From assembly GCA_030049955.1 (NCBI GenBank), contig JASIJX010000190.1, forward strand, positions 1 through 15,211: a stretch of DNA of 15,211 bases, written 5' to 3'. This document shows, piece after piece, positions 13,976-15,211 of this stretch. Made by a program: the position numbers and the translations under genes. Every line of letters starts with the position of its first letter. Positions within the stretch are counted from its first letter, which is position 1. This DNA comes from Acidobacteriaceae bacterium (lineage in GTDB: Bacteria > Acidobacteriota > Terriglobia > Terriglobales > Acidobacteriaceae). The notes under the pieces are model-generated. The model was not told the DNA's origin, did no database searches, and was given only the letters and a program-made list of their open reading frames with translations.

Positions 13976-15211
13976 CTACTGCGGCTTGGCCTGCGCAGCG
14001 ATCCAGGCGTTTACGCGCCCGTCAAGAACGTCCATGGGCATGGATCCGGAGTCGAGAACCTCGTCGTGGAAGGCACGGATGTCGAACTTCGGACCGAGGG
14101 CCTTTTCGGCGCGGGCGCGGAGCTCGAGGATTTCGAGCTGGCCGATCTTGTAAGCGAGCGCCTGGCCGGGCCATGCAATGTAGCGATCCACTTCGGACTG
14201 GATGCTGGGCTCGTCGATGTTGGAGTGCTGATGGAAGTAATCGACCATCTGGTCGCGCGTCCAGTGCTGCGAATGCACGCCAGTGTCGACGACCAGGCGG
14301 ATGGCGCGCCAGATGTCGCCCTCGAGACGGCCGTAGTCGGAGTAGGGATCGGTGTAGAAGCCGGCGTCTTTGCCCAGCCGCTCGGCATACAGGCCCCAAC
14401 CTTCGGCGTATGCGACGTTTCCGTAGTATTTGCGGAACTCGGGCAGGCCGGTGAGCTCCTGCGCAATGGAGATTTGCAGATGATGGCCCGGGATGCCTTC
14501 GTGATAGGCGATGTCCTCGACCTGATAGAGGTTGCGCTCGGTGGCGTTGTATGTGTTGATGCGCAGACGCCCCGGGCGGCTTCCGTCAGGTGCGGGGCCT
14601 TCATAGTAAGCGGGTGGCGCGGTCTTCGCCATATAGTCCGGCACCGGGACTACTTCAAACTTTGCTTTGGGCAGCCGGCCGAACAACTGTGGCAGCTTGG
14701 CTTCCATCGGTGTGAGATAGCCCTGGTAGGCTGCGAGCAGTGCCTGCGCTGAGGTGGGATGCAGCTTGGGATTGGTCTTGAGACTGGCGCGGAAGCTGGC
14801 GAGATCCTTAAAGCCGAGCTTCTGTGCGATGGCCAGCATCTCGGCCTCATCTTTTGTCACTTCGTCGAGGCCGATCTGGTGGATCTGGTCCGGCGTCAGT
14901 TTGCTGCCGGTGATGCGGCGGATAAGGAAGCGATAGTAGGCTGCGCCGTCGGGGAGTGAGTCGATGCCGGGCTGCGTGCGCCCGGCGGGCACGTAGCTCG
15001 CTTCCATAAAACGCTCAAGGCGCAGATACGCAGGCAGAACTTCCTTGCCGATGGCGTCGAGCATTTCGGTACGGATGCGCTGCTGCTCGGCTGCAGGAAC
15101 GGACGCGGGGAAATGCTTGAGCGGCAGAGCCAGAGGAGAATCCTCCGGCTTTTGGTGCGCCATGGTTTTGATCTGCTCAAGCGCCTTTTCCAACAGGTAG
15201 CGCGGCGGTGT
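13976..15211 (-). CDS. DUF885 family zinc-metallopeptidase-like protein, 5' end beyond the window
   Basis: The visible 411 residues are the C-terminal part of a DUF885 protein; family members usually have about 580-620 residues, and the frame stays open to the right edge (TPPRYLLEKAL...). Family landmarks are present: PPAYYEGPAPDGSRPG (about 199-214 of the visible part), the metal-binding helix HEGIPGHH (237-244), EGWGLYAE (270-277) supplying a further acidic ligand, and RLVVDTGVHS. HExxxGHH-type motifs in this family point to a zinc hydrolase, probably an exported carboxypeptidase- or dipeptidase-like enzyme; the signal peptide, if any, is outside the window. A TTG at 15193 could be mistaken for a start, but the conserved sequence continues upstream of it. 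Substrate unknown. Confidence 0.9.
   Translation of the reverse strand, partial: TPPRYLLEKALEQIKTMAHQKPEDSPLALPLKHFPASVPAAEQQRIRTEMLDAIGKEVLPAYLRLERFMEASYVPAGRTQPGIDSLPDGAAYYRFLIRRITGSKLTPDQIHQIGLDEVTKDEAEMLAIAQKLGFKDLASFRASLKTNPKLHPTSAQALLAAYQGYLTPMEAKLPQLFGRLPKAKFEVVPVPDYMAKTAPPAYYEGPAPDGSRPGRLRINTYNATERNLYQVEDIAYHEGIPGHHLQISIAQELTGLPEFRKYYGNVAYAEGWGLYAERLGKDAGFYTDPYSDYGRLEGDIWRAIRLVVDTGVHSQHWTRDQMVDYFHQHSNIDEPSIQSEVDRYIAWPGQALAYKIGQLEILELRARAEKALGPKFDIRAFHDEVLDSGSMPMDVLDGRVNAWIAAQAKPQ

Noticed and set aside
13687..14752. Plus-strand open frames (13687-14454 and 13961-14752) opposite the DUF885 gene
   Set aside because: The opposite strand carries HEGIPGHH and other DUF885 landmarks; these frames are Arg- or Val/Gly-rich shadows.
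1..15211. CRISPR arrays, tRNA/rRNA genes, insertion sequences, phage genes
   Set aside because: No regularly spaced direct repeats, cloverleaf or rRNA segments, transposase motifs or phage proteins were seen on either strand.

Overview
The window is about 15.2 kb of GC-rich bacterial DNA with tightly packed genes and good Shine-Dalgarno sites. Taxonomy is an inference only. The mix of a DUF885 metallopeptidase, a DUF937-OmpA fusion, DUF2382 stress-type proteins and several secreted or unknown proteins is reminiscent of Acidobacteriota. No rRNA, tRNA or other phylogenetic marker is present. No CRISPR array, insertion sequence or prophage gene was seen.

Region 1 (1-8027, all minus strand) is a catabolic gene cluster. 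Read in the direction of transcription it encodes an ACS/ExuT-type MFS importer (7873-6530), a divergent PfkA-family sugar kinase (6369-5185), a FucI/COG2407-type sugar isomerase (5201-3807), a GntR/FCD regulator (3789-3118), a succinate-semialdehyde-dehydrogenase-like aldehyde dehydrogenase (3099-1660), the small and large subunits of a split UxaA-family lyase resembling (2R)-sulfolactate sulfo-lyase SuyA/SuyB (1625-1344 and 1344-181), and the first 28 codons of what looks like an Ldh2/ComC-type 2-hydroxyacid dehydrogenase running off the left edge (from 85). Genes from the kinase to suyB overlap or lie within 35 bp of each other. Both upstream control regions (6462-6489 and 8018-8027) carry the inverted repeat CAATCGAT/ATCGATTG on top of sigma70-like promoter elements, so one regulator, probably the GntR protein, may control both units.

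The simplest joint reading is degradation of a sulfo-sugar such as sulfoquinovose: import, aldose-ketose isomerisation, C1 phosphorylation by a phosphofructokinase relative, aldol cleavage (no aldolase in the window), oxidation of sulfolactaldehyde to sulfolactate, stereochemical adjustment by ComC-like dehydrogenase, and desulfonation to pyruvate and sulfite. This is an inference from gene content. A hexonate or deoxy-sugar pathway ending in an altronate-type dehydratase remains possible.

Region 2 (8043-9403) holds a small conserved-looking hypothetical gene on the minus strand and endonuclease IV (nfo) on the plus strand. Region 3 (9404-12303, plus strand) looks lower in GC. It has a 340-bp leader and then three consecutive genes: a DUF937-transmembrane-OmpA fusion, a DUF2382 protein, and a protein combining a YflT-like N-terminal domain with DUF2382. 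This looks like a cell-envelope or stress module of unknown job. Region 4 (12419-15211, minus strand) holds a secreted protein of unknown function and the C-terminal two thirds of a DUF885 zinc-peptidase-like protein that is cut by the right edge.
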